From: CAZFQG01 sp964520785
GTDB taxonomy: Bacteria; Planctomycetota; Planctomycetia; Pirellulales; Thermoguttaceae
DNA: 20,828 nucleotides
Assembly: GCA_964520785.1 (NCBI GenBank)
Contig: CAZFQG010000113.1
Coordinates: 1-20,828 of the forward strand
Direction: 5' to 3'
Shown here: positions 1 through 7,364 of the stretch, in pieces
Position numbering within the stretch: the stretch's first letter is position 1
How the letters are laid out: every line of letters begins with the position of its first letter
Notes under the pieces: model-generated
Seen by the model: the letters and a program-made list of their open reading frames with translations, nothing else
Told to the model about the DNA's origin: nothing
The model's database searches: none
Position numbers and translations under genes: made by a program

Positions 1-66
1 CCGCTTACCACCAATGAACATAAATAAGAGACAAATATAAAACAGTCGAACTAGGCTACTACATGT

Positions 67-82
67 CGCCCCGTTGGGGCTG
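67..82 (-). repeat. Short palindromic (REP-like) hairpin, copy 1
   Basis: The stem is GCCCC (68-72) with GGGGC (76-80) and a 3-nt loop. Read on the minus strand, the 16-mer is CAGCCCCAACGGGGCG, which differs at one base from CAGCCCCAAAGGGGCG at 20791-20806. It sits directly upstream of the first gene, so it could be a dispersed repeat, the end of an upstream gene's terminator, or part of the 5' leader. Bases 1-66 are AT-rich and hold no recognisable gene. Confidence 0.5.
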
Positions 83-114
83 AGAAAGACATGCATTCAA
101 CCATCCGCACCACC

Positions 115-1353
115 ATGAACTCCCGCCAACGCATTCACGCCGCCTTAAGCGGAACTCCGGCCGATCACACGCCTCTGACGACGTGGTGCTTCGGATTTCC
201 CGCTCCGGCGGCGCATCGGTGGATGACCGGCGGCGAGGAGCGTCCCTACTGGTATTCTTCGCGGTTGGAGCATATTCATACGTTGCCCCACGCCTGGACG
301 GTTGAGGACGAGTTCCGCCGCGCGGCGGCGTGGAATGCGCTCGGCATCGACGACCTCCTGGAGGTTTCCGTTCCCTGGGCCCGCTCCCGCAAGGTCCATC
401 ACGTCGACGTGGTCCTCCCCCCGGGCGATCCGGAGGGTGATCCGCAGTATCCCGTCATGGTCCGTGTGTATCAGACGCCGGCCGGTCCCTTGCGCCATGC
501 GGTCCGCCGGACCAGTGACGAAGGGAGCGGTTGGCCGGTACAGCCGGACCGTGTTCCGATAATCGAAGACTACAACATCCCCAGGGCCGTCAAACACGCC
601 GTGGCGCGACCCGAGGACATCGACGCGATTGGCCATCTGTACGCGCCCCCCGGCGAGACGGAAAAGTGCTGGTTCGCCCGGCGGATGGAAGCGATGCAGT
701 CGCATCCCTCGCGGCGGGAGTACTTCCTCCAAGCGTGGACGGCATTCGGGATGGATGCCGCGGTCTGGTTTACCGGGACCGAGGGGGCGGTGATGCTGGC
801 GATGGACGATCCGGCCGCCTTCGAACGGCTGATGCAAATCATCCACCAGACCGATTACGCCAGGAGCGAACTGGCCGCGGCCTGCGACGGCGTCGACATG
901 ATCTGCATGCGCGGGTGGTATTCGTCGACCGATTTCTGGTCCCCCACCCTTTTCGACCGCTACGTCCTTCCCTCCGTCGAACGGATCGCCGGCCTGGCCC
1001 ACCGCCATGGCAAGAAGTTCGCCTACGTCGTTACGACGGGAATCGAATACCTAGGCGAGCGACTCATCGGCGCCGGCGTCGATTGCCTGTACTTCATTGA
1101 TCCGCTTCTGGACCGCGTCACGGCCCGGGAGGCGGCGGAGCGGTTCGGGGGACGCATTACCATGGTCGGCGGACTCAATTCGCAAACGCTCCAGTCGAAA
1201 AATCCCGAGGAAATCCGCGACGCGGTCCACGACGCGATGCGCTACCTGGCCCCCACGAACCGATTCATCCTCCATCCCATGGACGCCATCTTTCCGGATA
1301 CGCCTTGGAAAGGCGTCCGGACGATGATCGACGCGTGGAAGGAGCGTTGGTAG
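115..1353 (+). CDS. Uroporphyrinogen decarboxylase (URO-D)/MtaA superfamily protein
   Basis: The protein has a TIM-barrel URO-D-like architecture. Its N-terminus (MNSRQRIHAALSGTPADHTP) matches the family opening in which a short helix ending in AL.G.. is followed by D..P, and this is why the ATG at 115 is preferred. An in-frame ATG at 91 has a weak GAG upstream and would add 8 residues. Family members are either heme-pathway decarboxylases or corrinoid methyltransferases (MtaA, CmuA). The methyltransferase zinc site normally reads HxCG plus a late Cys. Here the corresponding segments read HGKKFAYVVTTG and ILHPMDAIFPDTPW, without those ligands, so a standard MtaA-type reaction is unlikely. True HemE is also unlikely, given the divergent N-terminus and the neighbour. 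The gene lies 15 nt upstream of a fucose-isomerase-like gene, which suggests a shared role, possibly in sugar or sugar-acid metabolism. The exact function is unknown. Confidence 0.8.
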   Translation: MNSRQRIHAALSGTPADHTPLTTWCFGFPAPAAHRWMTGGEERPYWYSSRLEHIHTLPHAWTVEDEFRRAAAWNALGIDDLLEVSVPWARSRKVHHVDVVLPPGDPEGDPQYPVMVRVYQTPAGPLRHAVRRTSDEGSGWPVQPDRVPIIEDYNIPRAVKHAVARPEDIDAIGHLYAPPGETEKCWFARRMEAMQSHPSRREYFLQAWTAFGMDAAVWFTGTEGAVMLAMDDPAAFERLMQIIHQTDYARSELAAACDGVDMICMRGWYSSTDFWSPTLFDRYVLPSVERIAGLAHRHGKKFAYVVTTGIEYLGERLIGAGVDCLYFIDPLLDRVTAREAAERFGGRITMVGGLNSQTLQSKNPEEIRDAVHDAMRYLAPTNRFILHPMDAIFPDTPWKGVRTMIDAWKERW

Positions 1354-1368
1354 AACCGACAGCGAACA

Positions 1369-2691
1369 ATGACATCGTTTCCAACAAAACCGATCCCCCG
1401 ACTCGGAGTCGCCGCCCTCTCCAGCCCGCTGGAAGTGGGAGCGGACCGGGCGGAGGCGGCCGCCGCCGGCGCGGCGCGGCGGTTGGAGGCGCTCGGATGC
1501 CATTGCATTAACGCCGGTGCCGTCGATACGCCCCGGAAGGCGACCTCCACGGGACTCCGCTTCGCCGAGTCGCACGTTCATGCGGTCGTCCTTGTCGCCG
1601 CCTGCTGGTTCGAGGACTACCTGGCGTTGGACCTGCTCGAGGAATGTCCCTTGCCGCTGGTACTCTGGGGCCTGCCGGGGATGGAAACCGGTGCTCTGTG
1701 CGGCACGCAGCAGCTCTCCTTCGCGCTGCGGCGCCTCGGCCACCCCTACACGGCCGTCTTCGGCGCCGCGGACGACGTCTCCCTCGACGGACCCCTGTCT
1801 CGCTTCGCCGCCGCCGCCGCGCTACACCACCGTCTGCGCCGCGCGAAGATCGGCCTGGTCGGGCACGCCGTCTACGGCATGTCGGACGCGAGTGTCTGCG
1901 AGTTGGCGCTGAAGAAGTCGATCGGCCCGCGGATCGTTCCCTTGGACGTCCCCTCTCTCCTGGATCGTGCCGGTCAACTCTCCACCGACAAGGCCCGCGA
2001 GGTCTGGGGAAAGCTCGTCTCAGGATGCGGAGGTTGCAACGTGGGCGAGGGGGAGGGGATCGACTCGATGCGGATTCTGGCGGCTTTCGAGGAACTCATT
2101 GACCGGTACGCCCTGGACGCCCTGGCGGTCGGATGCTATCCCCACCTGATGGGCCGCGTCTGCCTGGCGGCGTCCGTACTGGCGGATCGAGGCATTCCGC
2201 TCGGCTGCGAAGGGGATGTCGGCGGGACGGTCGGCCAGTTGATCCTCACGCTGCTGACGGGCCAACCGACGCACAATACCGACTGGCTCGAACCGCTCGA
2301 CGACGGCACGGTCGTCCTCAGCCACTGCGGCAGCGGCTCCTTCCGCCTCGCCGAGAGCCCCGAGCGGATCACCCTCTCCCACGTCCGCCTGATGGACCAG
2401 GGCGTCTGCGCCCTCTTCCCCGGCAAGCCGGGCCCCGTGACCCTCGTCAATCTCGTTCCCAAGGGAGACACCTACCAGCTCGCCGTTCTCGAGGGAGAAG
2501 CGGTGCCGACGGACATGGTCTTCCCCGGCAACCCCACCCGGGTCCGTTTCGAGCGGTCGACCGGCGAACTGATCGAGTGGATTCACCGAAACGGGCTGGG
2601 CCACCACTGGATGATCGGCTACGGCCACGTCCGCGAGACGATTTGGCCGTGGGCAGAGACGTTCGCGCGAAACCTGGTGGTGGTGCGGTAA
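1369..2691 (+). CDS. L-fucose/L-arabinose isomerase-like protein (FucI/AraA fold, COG2407-like)
   Basis: 440 aa. The family signature is spread along the chain. The first half is Rossmann-like, with LWGLPGME (99-106) and CGTQQ (111-115). GCEGDVGG (279-286), NTDW (303-306) and LSHCGSGSF (317-325) follow in the second half. E281, D305 and H319 plausibly match the metal ligands (Glu, Asp, His) of FucI-type isomerases. The C-terminus has GHHWMIGYGH (411-420), the late His/Gly-rich motif of the family. Known members interconvert aldoses and ketoses such as fucose and fuculose. This protein is shorter than FucI (about 590 aa) and fits the smaller 'fucose isomerase-related' group, whose substrates are often unknown. 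It follows the URO-D-like gene at 15 nt and is probably co-transcribed. No adjacent transporter, kinase or aldolase reveals the sugar. Confidence 0.78.
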   Translation: MTSFPTKPIPRLGVAALSSPLEVGADRAEAAAAGAARRLEALGCHCINAGAVDTPRKATSTGLRFAESHVHAVVLVAACWFEDYLALDLLEECPLPLVLWGLPGMETGALCGTQQLSFALRRLGHPYTAVFGAADDVSLDGPLSRFAAAAALHHRLRRAKIGLVGHAVYGMSDASVCELALKKSIGPRIVPLDVPSLLDRAGQLSTDKAREVWGKLVSGCGGCNVGEGEGIDSMRILAAFEELIDRYALDALAVGCYPHLMGRVCLAASVLADRGIPLGCEGDVGGTVGQLILTLLTGQPTHNTDWLEPLDDGTVVLSHCGSGSFRLAESPERITLSHVRLMDQGVCALFPGKPGPVTLVNLVPKGDTYQLAVLEGEAVPTDMVFPGNPTRVRFERSTGELIEWIHRNGLGHHWMIGYGHVRETIWPWAETFARNLVVVR

Positions 2692-2754
2692 CACGTACCC
2701 AGCCCCTGATTCATTCCTTCCCAAGACAACGAACCCCGCCTGAAGATCGCGGAC

Positions 2755-2779
2755 GCGGTGCCGACACCGCCGCGGTTTT
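2755..2779 (+). terminator. Hairpin between convergent genes, possible terminator
   Basis: GCGGTG (2755-2760), a 4-nt loop and CACCGC (2765-2770) form a perfect 6-bp stem. It is followed by CGCGG and four T on the plus strand. It lies between the convergent ends of the isomerase-like gene and the minus-strand secreted protein gene. The T run is short, so termination efficiency is uncertain. Confidence 0.4.
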
Positions 2780-2782
2780 CGC

Positions 2783-3916
2783 CTACTCGGTTTTCGCCGC
2801 GGGCACGAGCCCCCCGCCAGTCTCATCGCAAACCCGAAGAGTGAATCGCCACATCTTGGCCCAATCTTGCGGCTGGTTGTTTTGGCCGCACTTGACGAGA
2901 ATCGTATTGATCCCTTTTTTGAGCCTTACCGGGACAACGTACTGGTCGAATTCGGAGCCGCCGTGATACACGTCGTGCTCGTCGATGAGTTCGCCGTTGA
3001 GCCAGACCTTTAGCGCGTTGAACGAGGCGATTCGAATCTGAGCCTCCCGCGCGGCATTGCTTTCGAACTCGGCCCAGGCATATCCGAAGACGAACTTTTC
3101 CTCCTGCAAGGCCTTATTGAAGTCGAGCGTGCCCATCGGGTCCGGCACGAGATAATCCTTCCAGGCGACCTTGCCGTGCTTCCCTTCGTACTCGGCGGAG
3201 GCATCCAACGCTTTCTCGGGGGGATAGACGACGTCGAAACCGGTCTCGTCGGTGTTGTCGAACGGCCCGATCACCCTCCAGTCGAGAACAAACCCGAAGT
3301 GGGACGACAAATTCGGTTCGCGATCCCGTTTCTTCAGTATGGACGCGATGGACTCGATCTGGTCGCGGTCCCGCGACGCATCGAAGGCCTTCTCGTACAG
3401 CTCGATCGCTCGTCGTTCATTTCCGGACCGGTCGAGTTCTTCCGCTTCAGCGATCAATAACGCGACCGCGTCGCGGCGAAGTTCCACGCTGGGATCGTCC
3501 AGGAAACCGGAAACGAGCCGTTCCTCGGCCTGGGGGTCGGCGCGCAGGAGCAATTCGTAGGCCACTCGGCGTCCCTTGGGATTCATGCTCCGATCGAGAA
3601 CGAAGGATTCCAGTTCCTCCGACGGCAGGGGTGTCCCTTCGGCGTCGGCCCTGTCCACGATGGCGTCGACGGCGGTGAGAATCCAGTTGGCCGCGATGAC
3701 GTTGGCATCCGAAAGGCCGGCGAGTATTTCCGGAATCCGGTCGACATCCGCCTTGCTCAAGGCGGCCCAGGCCTCCGCGGCGGGGGGCGCCCCTTGTGCG
3801 CGCGGACCGACTTCCTTCAAACGGTCCAGGAGGGGAGCAACTTCGACCGCCGGCGCGACGACGGCGACGGTGAGAAGGATCGCGGACGAAACGAAAATCA
3901 CGGAGGTTGCCTTCAT
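2783..3916 (-). CDS. Secreted protein with HEAT-like helical repeats and C-terminal beta-sandwich domain
   Basis: 377 aa from the ATG at 3916. A TTG 27 nt further upstream is possible but would bury the signal peptide. MKATSVIFVSSAILLTVAVV is a signal peptide or lipid-anchor-free leader. Residues about 25-200 are alpha-helical, with HEAT-like units such as DDPSVELRRDAVALLIAEAEEL and a TPR-like ERRAIELYEKAF. Residues about 207-362 look like a galactose-binding-type beta-sandwich: DWRVIGPFDN (212-221), KVWLNGE (303-309), and KKGINTILVKC (333-343). This WxVIGPF...VWLNG...G.N.ILVK pattern is common in exported planctomycete proteins and probably binds a polymer or protein surface. No catalytic motif is visible. 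The gene is monocistronic and convergent with the upstream sugar genes. Specific role unknown. Confidence 0.78.
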   Translation of the reverse strand: MKATSVIFVSSAILLTVAVVAPAVEVAPLLDRLKEVGPRAQGAPPAAEAWAALSKADVDRIPEILAGLSDANVIAANWILTAVDAIVDRADAEGTPLPSEELESFVLDRSMNPKGRRVAYELLLRADPQAEERLVSGFLDDPSVELRRDAVALLIAEAEELDRSGNERRAIELYEKAFDASRDRDQIESIASILKKRDREPNLSSHFGFVLDWRVIGPFDNTDETGFDVVYPPEKALDASAEYEGKHGKVAWKDYLVPDPMGTLDFNKALQEEKFVFGYAWAEFESNAAREAQIRIASFNALKVWLNGELIDEHDVYHGGSEFDQYVVPVRLKKGINTILVKCGQNNQPQDWAKMWRFTLRVCDETGGGLVPAAKTE

Positions 3917-3943
3917 GAGTGCATGTTCTCTGGTCGGATTCAA

Positions 3944-3965
3944 TTCACGACGACTTCACGACGAC
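3944..3965. repeat. Tandem 11-bp direct repeat
   Basis: TTCACGACGAC occurs twice back to back (3944-3954 and 3955-3965). The second copy runs on into a further CGG. It lies 28 nt upstream of the minus-strand start at 3916, within the likely leader or promoter zone. It could be an operator with two protein-binding half-sites or simple replication slippage. Confidence 0.55.
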
Positions 3966-4102
3966 GGCATTCCGGCGACCCCGAAAGCGGCTTTCGGCCT
4001 GGCTTCCGCGGGGAGTCGGCCCTTCGGGTATCTTGAAGAACGGCTGGACCTTGGACGAGCCCGCCGGAACCGCCCGGCGCGGCATACTCCAAACATACGA
4101 CA

Positions 4103-4123
4103 AGGCCGCCGATGCGGCGGCCT
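4103..4123. repeat. Strong GC hairpin
   Basis: AGGCCGCCG (4103-4111), loop ATG, CGGCGGCCT (4115-4123) form a perfect 9-bp stem with a 3-nt loop. There is no U tract on either side. It could act in the leader of the minus-strand gene starting at 3916 or be a DNA-level site. Confidence 0.5.
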
Positions 4124-4168
4124 CCGCCGTAGGTCCCGGGAATCCGAAAAACCATTCGGTTTGTTTAA

Positions 4169-4200
4169 GTTTCAATCCTCGCCCCCAGTGAAGAGGGCGG
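4169..4200. repeat. Solitary CRISPR-repeat-like sequence
   Basis: On the plus strand it begins GTTTCAATCCTCGCCCCC and continues to GAGGGCGG. CGCCC (4180-4184) and GGGCG (4195-4199) form an internal inverted repeat. Read in reverse it ends in GGGGGCGAGGATTGAAAC, very close to the conserved GTGGATTGAAAC end of type I-C-like repeats. No second copy is found at a plausible 60-75 nt spacing and there are no cas genes here. It may be a lone relic or a chance resemblance. Confidence 0.3.
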
Positions 4201-4320
4201 TAGAGCGCGGGGGCAACCGCGAAGCTGCCTGGAAGTGTGGACAAACGCCCCCTCGCACGGGCGGATCCGTAGCGAGAATTCGGCGGTCAACACCGACACT
4301 CTCGCGTCACTATACAGATT

Positions 4321-4337
4321 TTGCCCTTAAGGGGCAA
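4321..4337. repeat. Small hairpin TTGCCC/GGGCAA
   Basis: TTGCCC (4321-4326), a 5-nt loop and GGGCAA (4332-4337) form a perfect 6-bp stem. It lies in AT-rich intergenic sequence with no following T run. Function not evident. Confidence 0.35.
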
Positions 4338-4492
4338 GGCATTGCGGTTCGTCGACACCTTAACACCATCACAGAGTTATTTATTATACCCTGAAAAAAG
4401 TGTTTTCGAACGAGACAACGCACTGCCGAGGATTTCATCCCGGCGCATGGGGGGTTCTGTTAAGTTCTTCCGAAGCGGGACTTAAGTATAAC

Positions 4493-4540
4493 GTGGCTTT
4501 CTTGTGCTGTGCGAGCCACTCACCGCCCCGCGAAAGCCAC
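4493..4540. repeat. 9-bp perfect inverted repeat with 30-nt loop
   Basis: GTGGCTTTC (4493-4501) pairs perfectly with GAAAGCCAC (4532-4540). The loop contains a second partial copy (GAGCCACTC), which allows alternative folding. It lies upstream of the promoter at 4633, in the gene-free stretch. It may be a structured RNA or an operator-type site. Confidence 0.4.
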
Positions 4541-4632
4541 TATTCGCCCGTATTGTTTTGCTGAACCTCCTTTTTTATCCATCTTCTCCGAACAATTAAT
4601 CTCGATACGTCCATTCTCGCGACGGCGCAACA

Positions 4633-4661
4633 TTGCGAGGCAGGGGCATTTTTCGTAAAAT
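4633..4661 (+). promoter_or_regulatory. Sigma70-like promoter for the zinc-ribbon/YfhO unit
   Basis: TTGCGA (4633-4638), an exact 17-bp spacer and TAAAAT (4656-4661). The -35 matches the TTGACA consensus at 4 of 6 positions and the -10 matches TATAAT at 5 of 6. A start near 4668 would give a leader of about 40 nt before the ATG at 4708. The leader contains the AGGAGG ribosome-binding site. Confidence 0.55.
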
Positions 4662-4695
4662 TTGGGCTGTATCACGGACGAACCAATTCTCTATC

Positions 4696-4701
4696 AGGAG
4701 G
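4696..4701 (+). promoter_or_regulatory. Ribosome-binding site AGGAGG
   Basis: This is a consensus Shine-Dalgarno 6 nt before the ATG at 4708. It decides the start of the zinc-ribbon gene there, rather than at the upstream in-frame start at 4633, which lies in the promoter. Confidence 0.8.
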
Positions 4702-4707
4702 GTTCCT

Positions 4708-4944
4708 ATGTCCCAGAGGCTGGTTTTTATCCAAGAATGTCCGACGTGCGGGCGGAGACTTCGCATCCGCGTCGAGTACCTGGGCCGAAAGGTGGCGTGT
4801 TCCCATTGCGGGGGGAATTTGATTGCTAGGGATCCGGCCGCCAGCGAGCCCGCGGCGGCGGCTTCGGATTTGATCTTGCGCGCGGAGCGGCTCTTGGAGG
4901 AATCGAGCCGATTTGAGTCATCGAGAATTCCGAATCCTCGATGA
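4708..4944 (+). CDS. Zinc-ribbon mini-protein (two CxxC pairs)
   Basis: 78 aa. Two Cys pairs, CPTCG (C11, C14) and CSHCG (C31, C34), flank LRIRVEYLGRKVA. This is a rubredoxin-knuckle zinc ribbon of the type that recurs in Planctomycetota as short proteins or as N-terminal domains of kinases and membrane proteins. The remainder is an Ala/Glu-rich helix (about 50-70) and a short tail, with no membrane segment. Its stop codon overlaps the start of the YfhO-like gene (ATGA at 4941-4944), which implies translational coupling. It may be a cytosolic regulatory or assembly partner of that membrane protein, but this is inference from position only. Confidence 0.75.
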   Translation: MSQRLVFIQECPTCGRRLRIRVEYLGRKVACSHCGGNLIARDPAASEPAAAASDLILRAERLLEESSRFESSRIPNPR

Positions 4945-7364
4945 GTGCTGCGCCGCGATGGTGGCTGTTCTTCCTGGCCGTCCTCGGCGCCGCGGTCGTG
5001 TTTGTTTTCTACCAGGGGCTCTTCCGCGGCGGCGTGTTCGTCTACCGCGACGCGGCACATTTCTATTATCCGCTGTTCGAGTTCATTCAAAGCGAATGGG
5101 ACGCCGGCCGTGTCCCCGCTTGGAATCCTTATGAGGGCTTTGGAAAGCCGCTCGTCGCCGAAGCCTCCTCCAGCGTGTTTTATCCCGGAAAACTCGTTTT
5201 TTTTTCTCCCCTTTCCTACGACTGGAATTACCGCCTATACATCGTGGGACACGTCGTCTTGGCCGCGGTAGGGGCGGCGTACCTCGCGCGGCGCTGGCGG
5301 CGGAGCCCGCTTGGCGCGACGCTTGCCGGAATCTCCTACGCCTTCTCCGGCAGCGTTTTGATGCAGTACTGCAACGTCATCTTTCTGGTGGGCGCGGCGT
5401 TGTTTCCGTTCGCCATCGCGGCCACGGAACGGATGCTCATCCGGCGAACCCTTTGGGACGCGGCCCTGTTCGGTGCCGCCCTCGCCCTGATGACCCTCGG
5501 AGGCGATCCGCAGATGGCCTACAACGCCGTCGGCCTCGCGTTGCTCTACGCGATTCTCCTCTGGCGGCGGGATTGCCATTTCTCCAACCCATTTTGGTGG
5601 AACCGCGCGGTCCTGTTCGCCGGCGCCGCGGTAATTGCGTTTGCGCTCGCCGCGGTCCAGGTTCTCCCCACCCTGGAATACCTCCGCGGCACGGCACGGG
5701 CCGAAACAACCTTGAGCGAACGTTTCGCGTGCGACTTCAAGGCCGGGCCGGAACACGTGCGCCATACTTATGAGTTCAGCGTGGGGCCCTGGCGGTTCGC
5801 CGAGCTGCTGTGGCCCAATTTCGGAGGGATCGAATTCCCCTTGAACCAGCGATGGATGGACGCGATTCCCGCCGAGGGACGGATATGGAACCCGACGCTC
5901 TACATGGGAATTCTCCCTGCCGCCCTTGCGCTGTGGGGCCTGCGGCTTCGCCGGGGGAATCTTCGCCTGCGCTGGATGTCGTGGACCGCCGTGCTCGGCC
6001 TGCTCGCCGCGATGGGCTGGTACGGACCGGGTTGGATTCTGCACGAACTCCGGATCGCATCCGGGGCGGACCCCGGCGACTGGGCGATCTCCGCCCCCTG
6101 TGGTGGTCTCTATTGGCTCATGACGGTCGCCCTGCCCGGTTACGCCTCCTTCCGATATCCGGCGAAGCTCCTCGTCGTCGCCGCCTTGGGACTAAGCCTG
6201 ACAGCCGCCTTCGGTTGGGACCGGCTGCGAGTCGGTCCGCACCGCGGTTTCTTCCGATTGCTGGGCGGGATCGCGGTTCTTAGCGGAACGGGGATCGTCG
6301 TCAACCTGGCCGTGAGGCCTTGGTGGAACGACTGGCTCCGCCGGACGCCACCGAATCCCCTCTACGGACCGCTTGATGCGGCGGGGGCGGCCGATGTCAT
6401 GCTTTGGGGAATGTGCCAAACGCTGCTGATCGCCGGGGTCTGTCTCGCTTTACTGCCGGCAATCCGCCGAGGCCGCGTGCCGGCCGCAGTCCTGTTGGTG
6501 TTGATCACCGTGGTCGACATCATCACGGCGAACCGGTGGATCGTCGCCTTCGGGCCCGCGGGACTCTACCAAGAACGAGGCGAGGCGGTTGCCGCTCTCC
6601 TGCCTTTCGGCGAGAAAACGGACGGGACTTCTCCGCCGTTTCCACGGGTCTACCGGTGGCGGCGTTGGCTTCCGCCGTCCTTCCGGGAAACCTCCTCGGA
6701 AGAGCGCCTCGTCCAACTCTTTCGGTGGGACCGCGATTCGCTCTACCCGAAGTACTCACTTTCACAGCGTGTCGGGGTGATCGACGTCCGAGGGACGATG
6801 GTCTCCGACTCGATCGCGGATTACCTCGGCCGCCTGGTGAATGAAAAGGACAATCGGATCGTCTCCTTCGCCGAACCGCCGCCGGCGGAGACGGTGATTG
6901 TACCGGCAAAACGGGTAGTCCAAGGGGCCGACCGGATCGAATCCTCCTTGGACGACGTCGCCGTTTGGCGGATGAAACGTTCCCGGCCCTGGATCGGACT
7001 CTTGGCCGACGAAGACGATCCGTCCGGCGAGATCGTCGCGCCGCCAGCATGCACCGTAGTCTCTTTTACGTCGGGGCGAGCCGTCGTTGATGTCACGCTC
7101 GATCGCCCTGGAACACTCGTTTTCACCGGATTCAATACCCCTGATTGGCTAGTCCGGGTATTCACCGTTCACGGGTGTTCCCAAGCAAGCCTCCTCAATA
7201 TGGGGGAGATTGGCCGGGCCGTTTCGCTCGACGGAGGGGCTTCCAGGATCGTCCTCCAATACTCGCCAAAACCGCTTTATGGCGGAATGCTGTTAAGCAT
7301 GGTGGGATGGGCAGTCTTTGCCGGTTTCGCCGGTTGGCGCTATCGGAAAAGGCTTTTCGAATAG
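4941..7364 (+). CDS. YfhO-like polytopic membrane protein (GT-C-type fold)
   Basis: 807 aa. The first TM helix is at about residues 7-28. RDAAHFYYPLFEFIQSEW (36-53) follows, which places an Asp and aromatics in the first extracytoplasmic loop as in GT-C glycosyltransferases. Then come GRVPAWNPYEGFGKPL (56-71) and roughly ten more hydrophobic segments, including the family-like GGDPQMAYN (187-195). The last 200 residues form an exported beta-rich domain, ending in a final TM helix (about 782-800) and a basic tail (YRKRLFE). YfhO proteins in Firmicutes glycosylate lipoteichoic acid. In Gram-negative-type bacteria their substrate is mostly unknown, with lipid-linked sugar transfer to envelope polymers the usual guess. 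The start is set by overlap with the preceding gene's stop. No TonB, polymerase or flippase gene lies beside it to narrow the role. Confidence 0.82.
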   Translation: MSAAPRWWLFFLAVLGAAVVFVFYQGLFRGGVFVYRDAAHFYYPLFEFIQSEWDAGRVPAWNPYEGFGKPLVAEASSSVFYPGKLVFFSPLSYDWNYRLYIVGHVVLAAVGAAYLARRWRRSPLGATLAGISYAFSGSVLMQYCNVIFLVGAALFPFAIAATERMLIRRTLWDAALFGAALALMTLGGDPQMAYNAVGLALLYAILLWRRDCHFSNPFWWNRAVLFAGAAVIAFALAAVQVLPTLEYLRGTARAETTLSERFACDFKAGPEHVRHTYEFSVGPWRFAELLWPNFGGIEFPLNQRWMDAIPAEGRIWNPTLYMGILPAALALWGLRLRRGNLRLRWMSWTAVLGLLAAMGWYGPGWILHELRIASGADPGDWAISAPCGGLYWLMTVALPGYASFRYPAKLLVVAALGLSLTAAFGWDRLRVGPHRGFFRLLGGIAVLSGTGIVVNLAVRPWWNDWLRRTPPNPLYGPLDAAGAADVMLWGMCQTLLIAGVCLALLPAIRRGRVPAAVLLVLITVVDIITANRWIVAFGPAGLYQERGEAVAALLPFGEKTDGTSPPFPRVYRWRRWLPPSFRETSSEERLVQLFRWDRDSLYPKYSLSQRVGVIDVRGTMVSDSIADYLGRLVNEKDNRIVSFAEPPPAETVIVPAKRVVQGADRIESSLDDVAVWRMKRSRPWIGLLADEDDPSGEIVAPPACTVVSFTSGRAVVDVTLDRPGTLVFTGFNTPDWLVRVFTVHGCSQASLLNMGEIGRAVSLDGGASRIVLQYSPKPLYGGMLLSMVGWAVFAGFAGWRYRKRLFE

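Larger units (their letters stand above)
3966..4632. other. Gene-free intergenic stretch
   Basis: No reading frame here has a convincing start, family motif or codon bias. A 99-codon minus-strand frame (3945-4244) reads through the CRISPR-repeat-like sequence and is judged spurious. Contents are a GC-rich hairpin at 4103-4123, a CRISPR-repeat-like sequence at 4169-4200, a TTGCCC/GGGCAA hairpin at 4321-4337 and a long-arm inverted repeat at 4493-4540. Composition becomes more AT-rich from about 4310 onward, consistent with non-coding or promoter DNA. A small RNA gene cannot be excluded. Confidence 0.6.

Noticed and set aside
115..1353. HemE (true uroporphyrinogen decarboxylase) identity
   Set aside because: The sequence is divergent, paired with a sugar-isomerase-like gene, and I could not align the HemE catalytic residues with confidence.
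3945..4244. 99-codon minus-strand frame containing WGRGLKLK
   Set aside because: That peptide is what a CRISPR-like repeat gives when translated; no other coding evidence, and it crosses several hairpins.
4240..4630. Possible tRNA or other structured RNA around the TTCGAAC-like motif near 4401
   Set aside because: No acceptor or anticodon stems could be built around it by eye.
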